Below are positions 1-11,460 of a stretch of 64,000 nt of DNA, piece by piece. The stretch is taken from assembly GCA_023101885.1 (NCBI GenBank), contig JALPQD010000387.1, positions 1,747,223 to 1,811,222 of the forward strand, read 5' to 3'. Made by a program: the position numbers and the translations under genes. The stretch's first letter is position 1; each line of letters starts with the position of its first letter. Source of the stretch: Typhlomys cinereus (lineage: Eukaryota > Chordata > Mammalia > Rodentia > Platacanthomyidae). The notes below the pieces were generated by a model. That model did no database searches, had not been told where the DNA came from, and saw nothing but the letters and a program-made list of their open reading frames with translations.

Positions 1-231
1 CTTATGTATCCCATTACATTTAGAAATGTAATTTTAATTTTTGGAAGTATCACTGTCTTTTATTCCTCTTTCTATAATTGATATCTAAATTAATTGTTTT
101 ATCATAAGAATTGTATCTGGATAATATCCACTGTGAAGTATTTAATGACTTCTTTATAACATGATAGTCTCAATTTTTAGAAATGTCTAGAATCTTGTAT
201 TGTCTTTATGTACTCCTGTATTTACTGTCCA
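1..231. other. AT-rich sequence, nothing recognised
   Basis: The stretch is AT-rich with no open frame or repeat I can name. Confidence 0.5.
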
Positions 232-520
232 TTTTACTTTATATTTTTTTTAAATTTTTCTACTTTTACAAGCATATTGAGCATTAATCCTAGTTTCTGT
301 CCCCCCTCCCTCCCATCCTCTCCCTTCCTTTCATCAATCTCTCCTACTCTCTCCTGCCCTTATACTTCTATGGATTCCAGGGTTCATACTAGCTTATCTA
401 CTCCTGTGGGGGCTCAGGCCTCCATGGTATATCGAGTTACCTTTCTTCAGGCCACCCATTAATATGGGCATTTCCCTTCATTCATATAGCTTTAGACCCA
501 AAGGTTTTATTAGTTATATG
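232..520 (-). mobile_element. L1 3' UTR fragment (antisense)
   Basis: Reading + strand, a T-rich start (the poly-A end of the element) is followed by a dense C/T tract with CCCTCCCTCCC and then a segment with GGGGCTCAGGCCTC. The same order recurs at 11461-11880 and 44181-44766, so this is one family of L1 3' ends lying on the minus strand. The 84-residue open frame across it is a by-product of pyrimidine-rich sequence. Confidence 0.7.
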
Positions 521-690
521 CACGTAATTCCACTAACTATACTTAAGGACATTTTCTCTCCTATTAACACCACTTAAGTATCTTTTTCTGTTATTTATTT
601 ACATAAATGCTAGGTTTAATATTTTTCAATACAGTTAACACTTATATGCAATATATTTTATTTCTTTTAATATTTCTATATATTACCTAA

Positions 691-704
691 TAGAACTATT
701 TTTT
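691..704. repeat. Target-site duplication, left copy
   Basis: TAGAACTATTTTTT here recurs at 1015-1028 and brackets the SINE. Confidence 0.8.
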
Positions 705-766
705 TTTAATTTTTTTATTATTATTATTTATTCAACTGTGGGCATATGCGTGTGTATGTGCGCGCG

Positions 767-816
<50 letters not shown>

Positions 817-1014
817 ACCACGGACGAATTCGCGAACCACCATGGACGCCTCCACCTCCTTCTGCCCCGGGATTCACAGGCTCCGCCCTACCTGCACCAG
901 AAGCGCAGGACGCCCCCGCTTCCACCTGGCATCTATACGTGGGATCTGGGATCCGAACTCAGGACCTTCCACCCTCAAGGTGGAGGCTTAACCCCTGAGC
1001 CACCTCTCCAGCCC
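705..1014 (-). mobile_element. tRNA-headed SINE, B2/Dip-like (antisense)
   Basis: The minus strand starts with the tRNA-derived head GGGCTGGAGAGGTGGCTCAG, giving an A-box-like TGGCTCAGGGG and a B-box-like GAGTTCGGATCCC. A GC-rich body, a CA-rich tail (the TG run on + strand) and an AATAAATAA-type A-rich 3' end follow. It is flanked by a 14-bp target-site duplication. Such SINEs are transcribed by RNA polymerase III and moved by L1 proteins; they encode nothing. The many intact CpGs suggest a fairly young copy. The short open frames here are shadows. Confidence 0.9.
771..812. repeat. (TG)n microsatellite
   Basis: About 21 uninterrupted TG units form the tail region of the antisense SINE. Confidence 0.95.
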
Positions 1015-1028
1015 TAGAACTATTTTTT
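1015..1028. repeat. Target-site duplication, right copy
   Basis: This matches 691-704 and closes the SINE insertion. Confidence 0.8.
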
Positions 1029-1823
1029 GTTAGTAGTGTTTCTATTTTCAATTCAGCCTGAAAATCTAGCCTTCTTGGTAGATTTAATTTGCTAACATTT
1101 AATGTGACTTATTGATGTATTTGAACTTGAACTTGTTTCTATAATCCTTGTTCTTTCCTTTTCTATTGATTAACTTTGAAAAGAATAAAATAAAATAAAT
1201 AAGGTTTATTAAAATTTCGAAGATATCGAAAAACCTTAACCCCGATCACTTCCTTCTGATTTATAAGAACTTGTTTTTTAATACATAGGGTTTCTTTTAA
1301 TATTCATATGCGTCATGATTTTCTGTGGCCTCCCTTCCTTATTTCACATCACAAATAATTTTTGGATTTCAGCAAAGATTTTTATTTTTGTTTTTCTTCA
1401 TTCAGCTTGGTGTCAGTAATATACCAGAAAGCATACATCTTGTGAGCAAGAGAAATTTCTCATGGGTCTGGTGACTGAAAAGTACAAGTTATAGCAAATT
1501 TAGTGTGTGATGATAGTTAGCTTCTTTGTTGTCCATTTTTTGGCTTTAATCTTTCATGGTAGAAGTGGTGAATAAATTATGTTTGCATTTTTTATTTCAT
1601 AAGGATTCTAATTAACATTCATGAAGGCTCTAACTTCATGAATGGGTCACCTCTGAATAGTCCTTCCTTTTAGTATCATCATCTTAGATGTTTGAATTTC
1701 ACACAATAACATTAGAAGTAATATAGGCATTCAGATCATCTCAGAAGACTGTACCAATAGATACCAACATTTAAAGAAAAAAAGAACACAAATTTAAAAC
1801 TAACCATAATGCTATAATTCATT
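1029..1823. other. Intergenic, nothing recognised
   Basis: Unassigned AT-rich DNA with frequent stops in all frames. No repeat family was identified by eye. Confidence 0.5.
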
Positions 1824-2818
1824 TTTTATACATTTTTATTATTATTTCCACTCATACAAACTTAATAGGTACACTAGTTCCCTCCCTCCCTCCACCTCCC
1901 CCCGAACTCCCTGCCCCACCTCTCCTCACCCCTACCTCCCCATCCCCTAGTGCCTCCCACCCCCATTCCCTGAGAGTCCTTTATTGTGTATGCCTGACTC
2001 TCTTCTGGGCCCTCCTCTCCAGTGACGTACAAGGACCCAGTGCCATTTCCCTGAATGCTTTCCGGTGTTCCCCTTAAGCATAGGAACACTACTGTGGCTG
2101 TCAATCCCTTCCCTCCAAGGATCTTGGTGCCTTTAGCAGATGCTAGACTTTGTGAGGTCAATAGTGTGCTGGACATTGCGCAGGGCATGCAAAGTCCAAT
2201 TATGATTGCTTCGGCCCTAACTTGTGTGGAGTGTCTTGCAAATCATTGCTCCTCCCATCCTTTTGCTCTTACAATCTTACCGCCCCCTCTTCTGCAAATG
2301 TCCCTGAGCTTCAGGATGGTGAAAGATTAGGCTGGCCTAGATCTAGGTGGTTGATATAGAGTCTCTGAAGTTCTGGATTGTGGTTTGTTGATTTTCTTTT
2401 GCAGTTTTGCTGCTCCTGCAATGCCCTTCACTCCATCCTGATGGACACTGTATGTCACTCCCTGGCCAGAGACAAAAACCTGTTAAACTGGAGTCTTATT
2501 ATAAGAGCACACTCAAGGTAGATGTAATAAAAGTAGGAAACCTCAGTGAGGGAGGGGTCAATCACCCATTTGCAAAATGGTTACTTTTTATCTGCCAGAC
2601 TATATGCCCTCCCCTTCTGGTGAGATCATACCCCCTCAGTTGAAAATGATCAGGAACGAACGTCTGTGAACTTAACCAGGTGTCACATTACTTACTTGCA
2701 GTCCTTGATGGAGGCCTTGATGGAGGTCACTTCTCTCCTTGTTTCTGGTGTGGCCCTCCAACCTCATCCCTCCCGTTCATAATCATTGCAATTACTGTAG
2801 GTATTACGGTAAATCTTT
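1824..2818 (-). mobile_element. L1 3' UTR, about 1 kb (antisense)
   Basis: This is the reverse complement of the 3' UTR seen in the plus-strand L1 at 38015-39035. It shows the poly-T edge, the TTAATAGGTACAC motif, a CCCTCC-rich pyrimidine tract, the AAGCATAGGAACACTACTG block, and a far block around TGAGATCATACCCCCTCAG. About 1 kb of the 3' end survives and no ORF2 sequence is seen. The open frames at 1874-2188 and 2055-2330 are incidental. Confidence 0.85.
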
Positions 2819-3859
2819 GAATTAGAAAAAGAATTTAAAATTAACAGAAGTCAGTAATAAAGATATGTATACCCCTAAACACAAACTAGAACAAAATAAA
2901 AACTTCAATTAAGGTGTGATTTTTTTCCATTTTCCTGTGTTATGTTAGAGGGGTGATTACATGTATATATGCATATACATATACAAACAAGTGTGTGAGC
3001 TTAAGTGTATGTGCGGGTACACATACATGCATGTGAGCATGTACGAAAAGGCCAGATGTTAACATAAAAAAAATCATCCTTCAACAATGTTCCACTATGT
3101 CCTTCTTAAAACAGTACCTCTAATTAAATCTAGAACTCATCAACAGGTCTTACCTGGTTTACCAGATTGCTTTAGGGATTCCAATTCCTAATCCAACCCT
3201 TGTGAGTCTGGAATTATAGGTAGGCTACCACAGCCACCTGAAATTTTATGTGGAAATTGGATATTTTAACTCTAATTCTTTTGCTTTTGTGGTGAGTGTT
3301 TTTGCTAGAAATTAGATAAATCCCATCTCCAGTTTCCTTGGTAACACTAGGCTAGAATCTGAATTCTGTGAAGCACTTACTGAGGGCTCTTCTCTTGGTC
3401 TGTCAGTGTGTGTCAGTTACACACACACACCAGCCCCAATCTGATCTCTCTGGAGGCATGGTAAACAGATGGGAGAATCCTGTGCTTTCTTCTTCCTAGA
3501 AGTTCCTTTCACAGTCTCTTTCTCAGTGGAGGTGGCAGAAGCACGAGTCAGAGCTTCCACCATGTAAACTATAGACTGGCTCCTCTTTGACTCTAATCTT
3601 AGAATTTTTCTCTTTTCAATGCTCCATGAATATGCATTCCCTGCTTATCTTCCTCCTCCCTGCTCCTGCTAGGCTTCTCAGCTTGCATCTCCAGAATTTC
3701 TGCTTGGCCAGTCCTGTTATTTCCTGTCTTAAAATCTTTTAAAAATTAGAATTGGCTTTCATATATCCTCAGTTCTTTTCCTAATTTATAATTCATTATC
3801 TGGCAGAGAAAACAAACTCATAACCTTAGACAACATCAGTTTAACCACTGAGCCATCTC
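2819..3859. other. Intergenic with degraded B3/B4-like SINE pieces
   Basis: A TG/CA-rich piece near 2970-3060, a B1-like reversed segment near 3120-3240 ('GGAATTATAGGTAGGCTACCAC') and a SINE head near 3810-3866 ending GAGCCATCTCCTCAGTCC (antisense) are visible. The rest is unassigned. Confidence 0.45.
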
Positions 3860-5524
3860 CTCAGTCCATGAATTGATTTTTTGAAAGGATAATCAAAATC
3901 GACAAGTCTATATCTAAACTGAGACAGAGATTCAAAAAATTGAAGTAGAAATGAAAGAAAATGATTATTACGGACATTATGAAGATAATAGGAATCATGG
4001 TAGAAGAGTATAAACAACTATATGTCAATGTACTGAATAACCTAAAGTGAAATATATTCTGAGTAATGTATAACATGCCAAGGCAGAATTATTAGGAAAT
4101 GAAAAGATGGAAGCAGACATATAACTAATACAATAATTGAATCAATAATCAAAAGCTTCACAAACCAAATAAAATCCAGGTCCATGTGGCATTACTGCTG
4201 AATTTTACCAACCACTTAAGGAAGAATTTATGCCAATCTTTATCACATACTTAAAAAATTGAAAAGGAAAGAATACTTTCAAATTCAAGTGAGCATTACC
4301 CTGATACCAAAGTCAGATAAAAACATTGCAGAGAAATAAAATTAAGGAGCAACTTCTTGAATGAATACAGAGGGGAGAAAATTCTCAATAAATCCATAAC
4401 AGCAGCACACTTAAAGGAAAATGTGTTGTGACATATTGATATTTTTCCCCGAAATAAAATGATTGTTCAACATGCAAAAATTAATTTACATGAAAAACCA
4501 TCTGAATAGGGTAAAGAATAAAAAATTCACATGATTTTGCCAGATGTAGCTAAAGCATTTGACAACATTTGAAATACACATGAAGAAGGATATTATCTCT
4601 ATACAAAAGAAGGCTGTATAAGAAAAACTCAAAAGTTAAAACTGAATATTTTCATCTAAGATCAAGAATAAGGCAAATATACTCATTGTTTTCAATTCAG
4701 TTCAGCATAAAAGCAGAAGCCCTATCTAGATTAATTAAGTAAGAAAGTGGACTGAGAAGGATCCAAACAAGAAAGGAAGAAGTTCAATTATCCCTGTTTG
4801 CCTTTCACGTGATCCGTAAAACATAGCCTAATGACTTTTTAGAGTTCCCATTAAAATTAATAAATGAATTAAGTAAAGTTGCAGCACTTAAGTCAACAAA
4901 CAAAACTCGGTTGCATTAATGCATTAATATTAAGCTATCTGATGAAGAAATTATGAATACCATCTCATTTACATAGCACCAAAGAAAATAAAAATGAGTA
5001 AATTTAACTGAAGAGGTACACTGAACACTAAAGTAATTTTGAAAGATGCAAACAAATATGTTTATGTTAAATCTCCATGCCATTCAAAGTTATCCATAAA
5101 TTTATTATGCTGTTCATAAAATGGCATATTGTATGTACAATAAAAACAATACTTAAATTCATGTGGAAGTACAAAACATCTACATCATCAAAAAATCATA
5201 ATGATCAAAGCAGAAGACATCAACTTTTATGATTTAAAAATGTATTAGAATACTATAGTAGTTAAGACAATGTAGTATAAGCTTGTATAAGCATGTACAT
5301 CAAACATGTAAACCAATATCCATCACCTCCTAATTAGTATGGATGTCAAAAATGCAAAATAGGGAAAAGATAGTCTCTTCAAATATAGAATCTGGAAAGC
5401 TGGTTATCACCAGTTTAAAAGATGAAATTAGTCTTTTTATACCACATTTAAAACTCAAGTGAAAATACATGAAAAGCAATAAATTGAGGTCCTGAAATAA
5501 TAGAACTAGAAGAAAACATAAAAC

Positions 5525-5645
5525 AGAATCAGACCCTGTTGGCTCACACTTGTAATCCTAGCTCTCAGGAGGCTGAGGGAGAAGGATTGCCACAACTTTG
5601 AGGCCAGCCTAGACTAAAGAATGACACCCTACTTCTGAAAAAGAA
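5525..5645 (+). mobile_element. B1 SINE (7SL-derived)
   Basis: The segment has TTGGCTCACACTTGTAATCC, CTCAGGAGGCTGAGGGAG and GAGGCCAGCCTAGACTA in order, followed by an A-rich tail. This is the 7SL-derived B1 layout. It sits inside the older L1. Confidence 0.85.
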
Positions 5646-5995
5646 ACAAACAAAATGAGAAGAAAGTTAGATCAATAGTATCCTAATAGTCTTGGCAAAG
5701 ATTTTTGTTGAAAAACAACCTATGAAATGGAAGAAAATATTTGCAGGTCACATGTAAAATAAGAGTTTAATATCCAAAACTCAGACAATACTCACATGAC
5801 TCAATAGCACAGATCAGAGAATCAAAAAATGGTCCAAGGGCATGAATAGATATTCCTTCAAGGAAGAATATACAAGTGGTCAATAGATTTGTAAAATAAT
5901 ATTCATCATCACTATTTATCAGGAAAATATAAATCAGAACCACAGTCAGACATCACTTGATACATGTTAAGATTACTACTATGAAAACAAAAAAG

Positions 5996-6220
5996 GGGGC
6001 TGGAGAGATGGCTCAGGGATTAAGACTCTGCCTAGCAAGCAGAAGGTGGAAACGTTAGAAGCCTGCACTTCAAGCTCTGGAATGCAGAGAGCCTGGGAAA
6101 TCCCAGAACAAAGCAAAAAAGGAAGTAGAAGCAATCTAGGATGACTCCCAAAGTCACACTTGGGCTACCCATAGCCACACACAGTACACTCTGATACACA
6201 CAAAAGACAGAAAATAAATC
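5996..6220 (+). mobile_element. tRNA-headed SINE, B2-like
   Basis: It starts GGGGGCTGGAGAGATGGCTC, with an A-box-like TGGCTCAGGGA, and ends in a short A-rich tail after a CA-rich stretch. Near-matching A-rich flanks (5981-5995 and 6221-6234) look like a target-site duplication. The body (CTGGGAAATCCCAGAACAAAG, then TGGGCTACC) matches the copies at 10681 and 46776, a subtype distinct from the GC-rich copies at 705, 42723, 53504 and 57913. Confidence 0.85.
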
Positions 6221-6750
6221 AGAAAACAACAAGGATACATGTGGGCAAGGTTGTAGAAGAAGTGGAACACTTGGACAGCTCTGGTGAGAATCCAAAGTGT
6301 GGCAGACGCTGTTTAAAATTTAAAATATTACTATGACATGACCAAGCACTCATAGTTTCACATACTTTTTAAGCATGATGGAAATTAGGAGATATTAATA
6401 CTCCAAGGTTCACCACAATACTATTCCCAAAAGATGTTAGAAATGGCATATGAGTCTATCAGTGAGTGAACTGATAAAGAAAAAATGGCACAGTGCATAC
6501 AGTGTAATGTTGTTTTCCCTCAAAAAATGTCACATATTTCTGTATATATGAATCATGAGGACATTATGCTAAGTTTCATAGAAGAATAAATGCTACATGA
6601 TTCCATTCTTACAAGGTATATACATTATTCAAATTCATAAAACCAGAGACTAAACTGATGGTTTCCAAGATTTAAGTAAAGAGAGATGATTAGGAGTTGT
6701 TTATCAAAATGCATAACCTGCCAATTATGGGAGATGAATACATGCTAGAG

Positions 6751-7021
6751 ATCAGCTATAATTGATCTATATATAACTAACTGATCAGCTGTAATTCTGA
6801 TCTATAACTGATACCATATTTTACACTTATAATTTTATAGAGATTTCAAATTAAGTATTTTTGCTAGTTAAAATTCTTAAAATTATGAATAAAAGTAAAG
6901 CTAAAACATGTTAATATTATGAAAGATTTAAAAAACAAAAAACTATAAAACATTTTGACATTATAATTTATGTCATATCAACAAATATTAATTGGCTAAA
7001 GTTACCAATTAATGAGGAAAA
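6751..7021. other. AT-rich intergenic sequence
   Basis: No recognisable element. Confidence 0.4.
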
Positions 7022-7463
7022 TGTCATGGTCAGGCACAGGTGTCAACTTGACAGTTGAGATTTTGAGCTCTGGGCACATTTGTGCAGAATTAGTGGTTGG
7101 ATTAAGCCCAGAGCAAATCTGTAGGACATTGTCAAGCTGATGGGGAAGGCCCAGCCCATGGTGGGTGGGACTAGTCCCTGAACAGATGAATAAAATACTG
7201 AGAGATGGTTAAGCTGGTTGAGGAAGTTGGCATCCTTTTGTACATTTGGCCAGACATGCTGGTCTGGCAAGTAAGGATCATCCCTGTCTCAGCCATTATG
7301 TAGTGATAGTGTGGCCAGTTCCCTCAGCCCTGGTATTGGTGCATCCTCTCCGGTCAAGCTGGACTAAGAACTGTAATCAGTAATTGCAAGAGAAAATAAA
7401 CCCCTCGTTCCTTTAAGCCATCTGATGGTCATTTATTAGCAACCATGCAGGGGAACTGTAACA
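7022..7463 (+). repeat. 5' LTR of MaLR element
   Basis: The LTR is 442 bp and begins TGTCATGGTCAGGC. An AATAAA-like AAAATAAACC near 7393 could be the polyadenylation signal. It differs from the 3' LTR at scattered sites and by small indels, so the insertion is old. Confidence 0.85.
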
Positions 7464-8609
7464 GAATTTGGTACTCGGGAGGTAGGGTGTGGCTGATAAA
7501 TCTGACTATGTGAATTTTGTGGTTTTTGAATGGTTTTGCTGGACAAAGTTTGAAATGTTTGAAGATTTTTACTTCGTGGATTACCAATACCGTTCTGCAT
7601 AGTTTTGTAGGCCATTTGGAAAATAGTGATGAATTGTGAGAAGAGTTGTGAATTGTTTGGGCCTAGTTTCTGGTGAGGGGAACAAGGACTTTGGTGACGT
7701 TGAATTTAAACACAGTAGACTGCTTTGCTTGACAGAGGAGAGCTGTGTTGATGGCCACGAAGCTCTGGATGTGGAAAGGGCAGGCAGCAGAACATCTGCT
7801 GCTGTTAGAGAAATGAATATCAGTGAAGGAGAACCTAATGACTTGCACTGGGACAGTGGAAGACGTGAAAACCACCGTATGTCTAGTTTGTGGTTTGAAA
7901 ACCCAGATTCCTTTAGGGGCCAAAAACCCAAGTTAAAGCTGTTTCTTGACCTTTGCAAGTTTGGCTGCCTAAAAGAGGCTTTTCCATAGTTGGCACACTA
8001 AAGTTGATACAGCTGTAGCTCGAGTGGACCAAGCTACGTTTCAATCTCACTTCGGAATCTGGCAGCATCCCCCAGGTGATACTAGTTTTTCTGTACCACT
8101 GAAAGGTTCATGGAGAGCAGCAAAAGCAGGCATAGAGTTCCTGCAAGGAAAGGTGAGGCTTATAGCTGCAGAGGTAAACCCAGAATGGTATTTGAGATGC
8201 CAGAACTGTGAGACTGCTGCTGAGTGGAGATTCAGCTTGTTTCAGAGGAACTCTGCTTTTACAATTTTGAGCTGCAAACAGGGACTGGGAATGCCTAGAA
8301 TCTTTGAGCCACCATGACTACATGAGGACCAACAAAAGATGCACATTGAAGTACAGGATATGGTAATTTGCTGGACTTTGATCTTAACTAGATGTTTTTT
8401 CATTGTTAAAATGTTTTTATTTGGGATATTTAAAGAAAGACTTTCAGTTCCAATATTTTAATAACTGAAATTTTAATGAGAGAATATTTTAAATTTTGTT
8501 TATGAAATTTATTTATATTTTTAAGATAATTTTTAATGCCTATGGGACAAGGATTGAAGGTTACAGTTTAAAAGTGCTCTGTTTTTGTGTCAAGTTGACA
8601 AGGGTGGGG
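7464..8609 (+). mobile_element. MaLR internal region, non-coding
   Basis: It begins GAATTTGGTACTCGGG, the MaLR-style internal start, and ends in a purine-rich ACAAGGGTGGGG, a plausible polypurine tract just before the 3' LTR. The open frames at 7581-7958 (-), 7636-7989 (+) and 8024-8317 (+) match no retroviral domain I recognise. MaLR internal regions are known to be non-coding. Confidence 0.75.
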
Positions 8610-9038
8610 TGTCATGGTTAGGCACAGGTGTCAACTTGACAGTTGAGGTTTTAAGCTCTGGGCACATTTGTGCAGAATTAGTGGTTGGGTTAAGCCCAAA
8701 GGAAACCTGTAGGACATTGTCTAACTAATGGGGAAGGCCCAGCCTATGGTGGGATTAGGCCCTGAACAGATGAATAAAATACTGAGAGCTGGTTGAGGAA
8801 GTCTGCATTCTTCTGTACACTTGGCCAGACATGCTGATCTGGCAAGTAAGGATCATCCCTGTCTCAGCCATTATGTAGAGATGGTATGGCCAGTTCCCTA
8901 GGCTCTGGCGTTGGTGCATGCTCTCCCAACAAGCTGGACTAAGAACTGTAACAAGTAATCCAAAGAGAAAATAAACTCCTTGTTCCTTTAAGCCATCTGA
9001 TGGTCATTTATCAGCAACCACGCAGGCAAACTGCAACA
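8610..9038 (+). repeat. 3' LTR of MaLR element
   Basis: The LTR is 429 bp and collinear with 7022-7463, ending GCAAACTGCAACA. Confidence 0.85.
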
Positions 9039-9104
9039 GAAACAATTTGTAATTTCACCAGAAAAATAAGCATAAATCAAAGTTTTATAGAGGAAATAAA
9101 TACT

Positions 9105-9461
9105 GTGTGCATACTAGGTATAGGTACATATGTAGGTATATGCATGTATGTAGGTGGGTGCATGTGCACATGTGTGTACTTGGGTGTGGAGACCAGAGGT
9201 CATTGTCAGATATCTTTCTCCATTATTTTCTACTTGAAGTTTTGAGAGAGGAACTTTCACTAAACTTGGAATTCACTGATTACACTAGGCTGGGTGGTAG
9301 ATGGGTGCCAGGGATCCACCTGTTTCTGCCCCTCATTCAGTGTTGGAGTTACCAATGTGCATCACCTTGCCTTCGGGACCTGGCTTTTTATGTGGAATAC
9401 AAACTCAAGGCCTTCATGTTTGCAAGGCATCCATGTTACCAACTGAGCTATCTCCTCAGCC
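9105..9461 (-). mobile_element. B3/B4-type SINE (antisense)
   Basis: On + strand a TG-rich tail (9120-9180) and GGAGACCAGAGGTCATTGTC lead to a reversed tRNA-like head, ACTGAGCTATCTCCTCAGCC, near 9440-9460. The CACCTTGCCTTCGGGACCTGG portion resembles the B1-derived part of a B4 composite. Open frames at 9000-9245 and 9107-9496 cross it and are not genes. Confidence 0.65.
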
Positions 9462-10164
9462 CCTGTAATGCTAGTAAAATAGGCTCTAAACAATAGGATG
9501 GACAAACTTACTGTGAGAAATAGCAAATTGAAAGAAAGCACTGATTATGATCCCATTGTTAGCTAAGATTACATTCTTACAATTGAGGTACTCTGACAAA
9601 AATTTTTTCAAGATTATTAGATATAACTGTACTAAGTAAAGAGTAAATTTCAACAAATTTTCCTTCCTGCCTGCCTTCTGCTCCCCTTCTTGCACGTATC
9701 TTTCCTCCATTTTCCAAATATTTATCAAGTTCCAGCTGTAAGTCAGGCATTAATTTAGTCACTTTGCAATTGACAGTAAAGAAAATCGATGGAAATCATA
9801 AGTCTCATCAATTTGAGCTCTAGCATGGAAATATTTCTAGATAATAATATAAACAAAATATACTCCAAAAGTAGATATAAATACCAAGGAAGATGGTAGC
9901 TTTCATTCTGAGTAAGAGAAGCAGCTATTAGCAGATTTAAATGTAAGAAGTGACATAATTTGACATATGTTTGGAGATAGTTGAGACATGAAAGGAACAA
10001 AATACCAAATTTGCAAGCTTCCTATATTATAAAGCATTTAGAATTGAGGAACATTTGTCTTTATGCCTCCTTCAAGCTACTGCAATGTCTTCGACCCAAC
10101 AGAATATAATAGTCACAAAAATACATCATTCTTCATGATAAGTTTCCAATTGCTGAAAAGTAAG
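9462..10164. other. Intergenic, nothing recognised
   Basis: AT-rich unassigned DNA. Short open frames on the minus strand resemble no family. Confidence 0.45.
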
Positions 10165-10345
10165 TGCACCACTCTAGAATAATTTTTAAACTTTACTGTG
10201 CATCAAAATCACCTGAAGGACTTGTTAGAACAGATTGCATCCATCTGAGGTAGGACCCTAGAATTTGCATTTCTAACAGTTTCCTAGCTGGATCAGGGCC
10301 TGAGTTTTGGGAGCCACAGGTCAAAGTACTGTAGAAATGGCCTGA
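10165..10345 (+). mobile_element. MER5-like hAT-Charlie DNA transposon fossil
   Basis: The order GTGCATCAAAATCACCTGAA, GGACTTGTTAGAACA, AGAATTTGCATTTCTAACAG and GGAGCCACAGGTCAAAG follows the MER5A/B consensus as I remember it. It is a non-coding miniature element from before the rodent radiation. Confidence 0.75.
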
Positions 10346-10680
10346 GAATTATCGGTGTTTGAGGTAATCATGCTGAAGAAATGAACTCGTTTCTTATCTT
10401 CTGATATTTAAAGTCTCTAAACCCTTACTCCCTCATCACTGACATGGACCTTTTCCATGTTCATTCGTCGACCATGGACTAATTAAAAATACATTAAAAG
10501 TATAATCATACACTTGAGGTATTTAGACAGAAACAGAATTTTAATATTATCTACCTATAGTGTAATGAGTGGAGAGTGACTTTAACAAGATTTCCTTCCA
10601 ATCTTCCTCTCCTATTCCCTTCTTCCCTGACTTGGTTGTCTGAATAATAATATGATGGTTCTAAAAGTCTGAGTGTGATG
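10346..10680. other. Intergenic, nothing recognised
   Basis: No element identified. Confidence 0.4.
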
Positions 10681-10909
10681 GGACTGGAGAGATGGCTCAA
10701 GGGTTATAGCCTCTGTTTCTGAAGAGAGATCCTGGATCCACGCCAGGCCATGTTGAAATAGCAGCTCCCTGTAATTTGGCTCTGGAAGGCAGAACTTGGT
10801 AAACCCCAGAGCAAAGCAGTAAGGAGGTAGAGCAATCCAGGGTGATTCCCGAAGTCACCCTTGGGCCTCCACAGTGTCCTCTGATATATCCACATGAGTG
10901 TCCTCTGGT

Positions 10910-10960
<51 letters not shown>

Positions 10961-10961
10961 C
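10681..10961 (+). mobile_element. tRNA-headed SINE, B2-like
   Basis: The head GGACTGGAGAGATGGCTCAA is followed by the same body as at 5996 (CCCAGAGCAAAGCAGTAAGG, CCCTTGGGCCTCC) and a long CA tail. The flanks CTGAGTGTGATG (10669-10680) and CTGAGAGTGATA (10962-10973) form a 12-bp target duplication with two mismatches. Confidence 0.88.
10919..10956. repeat. (CA)n microsatellite
   Basis: An uninterrupted CA run at the end of the SINE. Confidence 0.95.
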
Positions 10962-11042
10962 CTGAGAGTGATAATTGTGGATTTTATGAAGAGGTTAAAA
11001 ATTGTGCTATTAAGCCAAATGCATTCTTTGCACACATGTGTG

Positions 11043-11049
<7 letters not shown>

Positions 11050-11084
<35 letters not shown>
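11050..11084. repeat. (CA)n microsatellite
   Basis: A second CA run, preceded by GTGCACGCGCG, lies outside the SINE's target duplication. Confidence 0.95.
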
Positions 11085-11085
<1 letters not shown>

Positions 11086-11460
11086 TATTCCTAGTATTAT
11101 TAAACATCTATTGTTTAGTCATTTTTCAAAATCTTATGAATGGTTCCACTTTATCATTATTCCGATGTTTGAAAGAGGAGACGTATGTTGAGGACTCAAA
11201 GGAACCCTGATCCTGAATACTGATGGAAGGAGTGCTTTCAGCTATCTGACTTTTTAGAATAAAAAGCATAAAAGTTTAAATAAACAAGGTTTTGCTGTAG
11301 CATAGAAATGGAAATATTCAACTGCTACTGGAATGTTAACTCTACTGAATGAAATTGATATATTCATGGCCTCAGTCTCAGAAATCATTCATAATTTTTC
11401 TTTTTGCTGTTACCAAAACAAATGGGAAACATGTTTTGATGTTTCTGAAAATTTTTTTAC
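11085..11460. other. Intergenic, nothing recognised
   Basis: Unassigned AT-rich DNA. Confidence 0.4.

Larger units (their letters stand above)
3860..6750 (+). mobile_element. Old, decayed LINE-1 (ORF2 region to 3' end)
   Basis: The DNA still resembles L1 ORF2 in order. Near 4180-4230 lies the region that in L1 encodes a GPDG...EFY motif (CCATGTGGCATTACTGCTG, AATTTTACCAACCACTTAAG). Near 4795 lies the region of the reverse transcriptase FADD box, now mutated (TGTTTGCCTTTCACGTGATC). The C-terminal region follows beyond 5660. All frames carry many stops and indels, so it is a dead copy. It was later interrupted by a B1 SINE (5525-5645) and a tRNA-headed SINE (5996-6220). Both ends are approximate. 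Confidence 0.75.
7022..9038 (+). mobile_element. Complete ERVL-MaLR-type element (LTR-internal-LTR)
   Basis: Two directly repeated LTRs (7022-7463 and 8610-9038) flank a 1.1-kb internal region. Both LTRs run TGTCATGGT...CAACA/TAACA, and the flanks GAAAA (7017-7021) and GAAAC (9039-9043) suggest a 5-bp target duplication with one later change. The LTR start with GTCAACTTGACAG and the internal start TTTGGTACTCGGGAGG are typical of MaLR elements (the MT/ORR1/THE1 group). MaLRs are non-autonomous and depend on ERVL machinery. No gag or pol frame is seen. Confidence 0.85.

Noticed and set aside
7581..7989. 125- and 117-residue frames as retroviral gag-like proteins
   Set aside because: They lie in a MaLR interior, overlap on opposite strands, and show no capsid, zinc knuckle, protease or RT motif.
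10697..11210. Cys/Val- or His/Thr-repeat proteins
   Set aside because: Translations of (CA)n/(TG)n microsatellites within and beside a SINE. The same applies at 746-1017, 42760-43044, 53462-53779 and 57940-58171.
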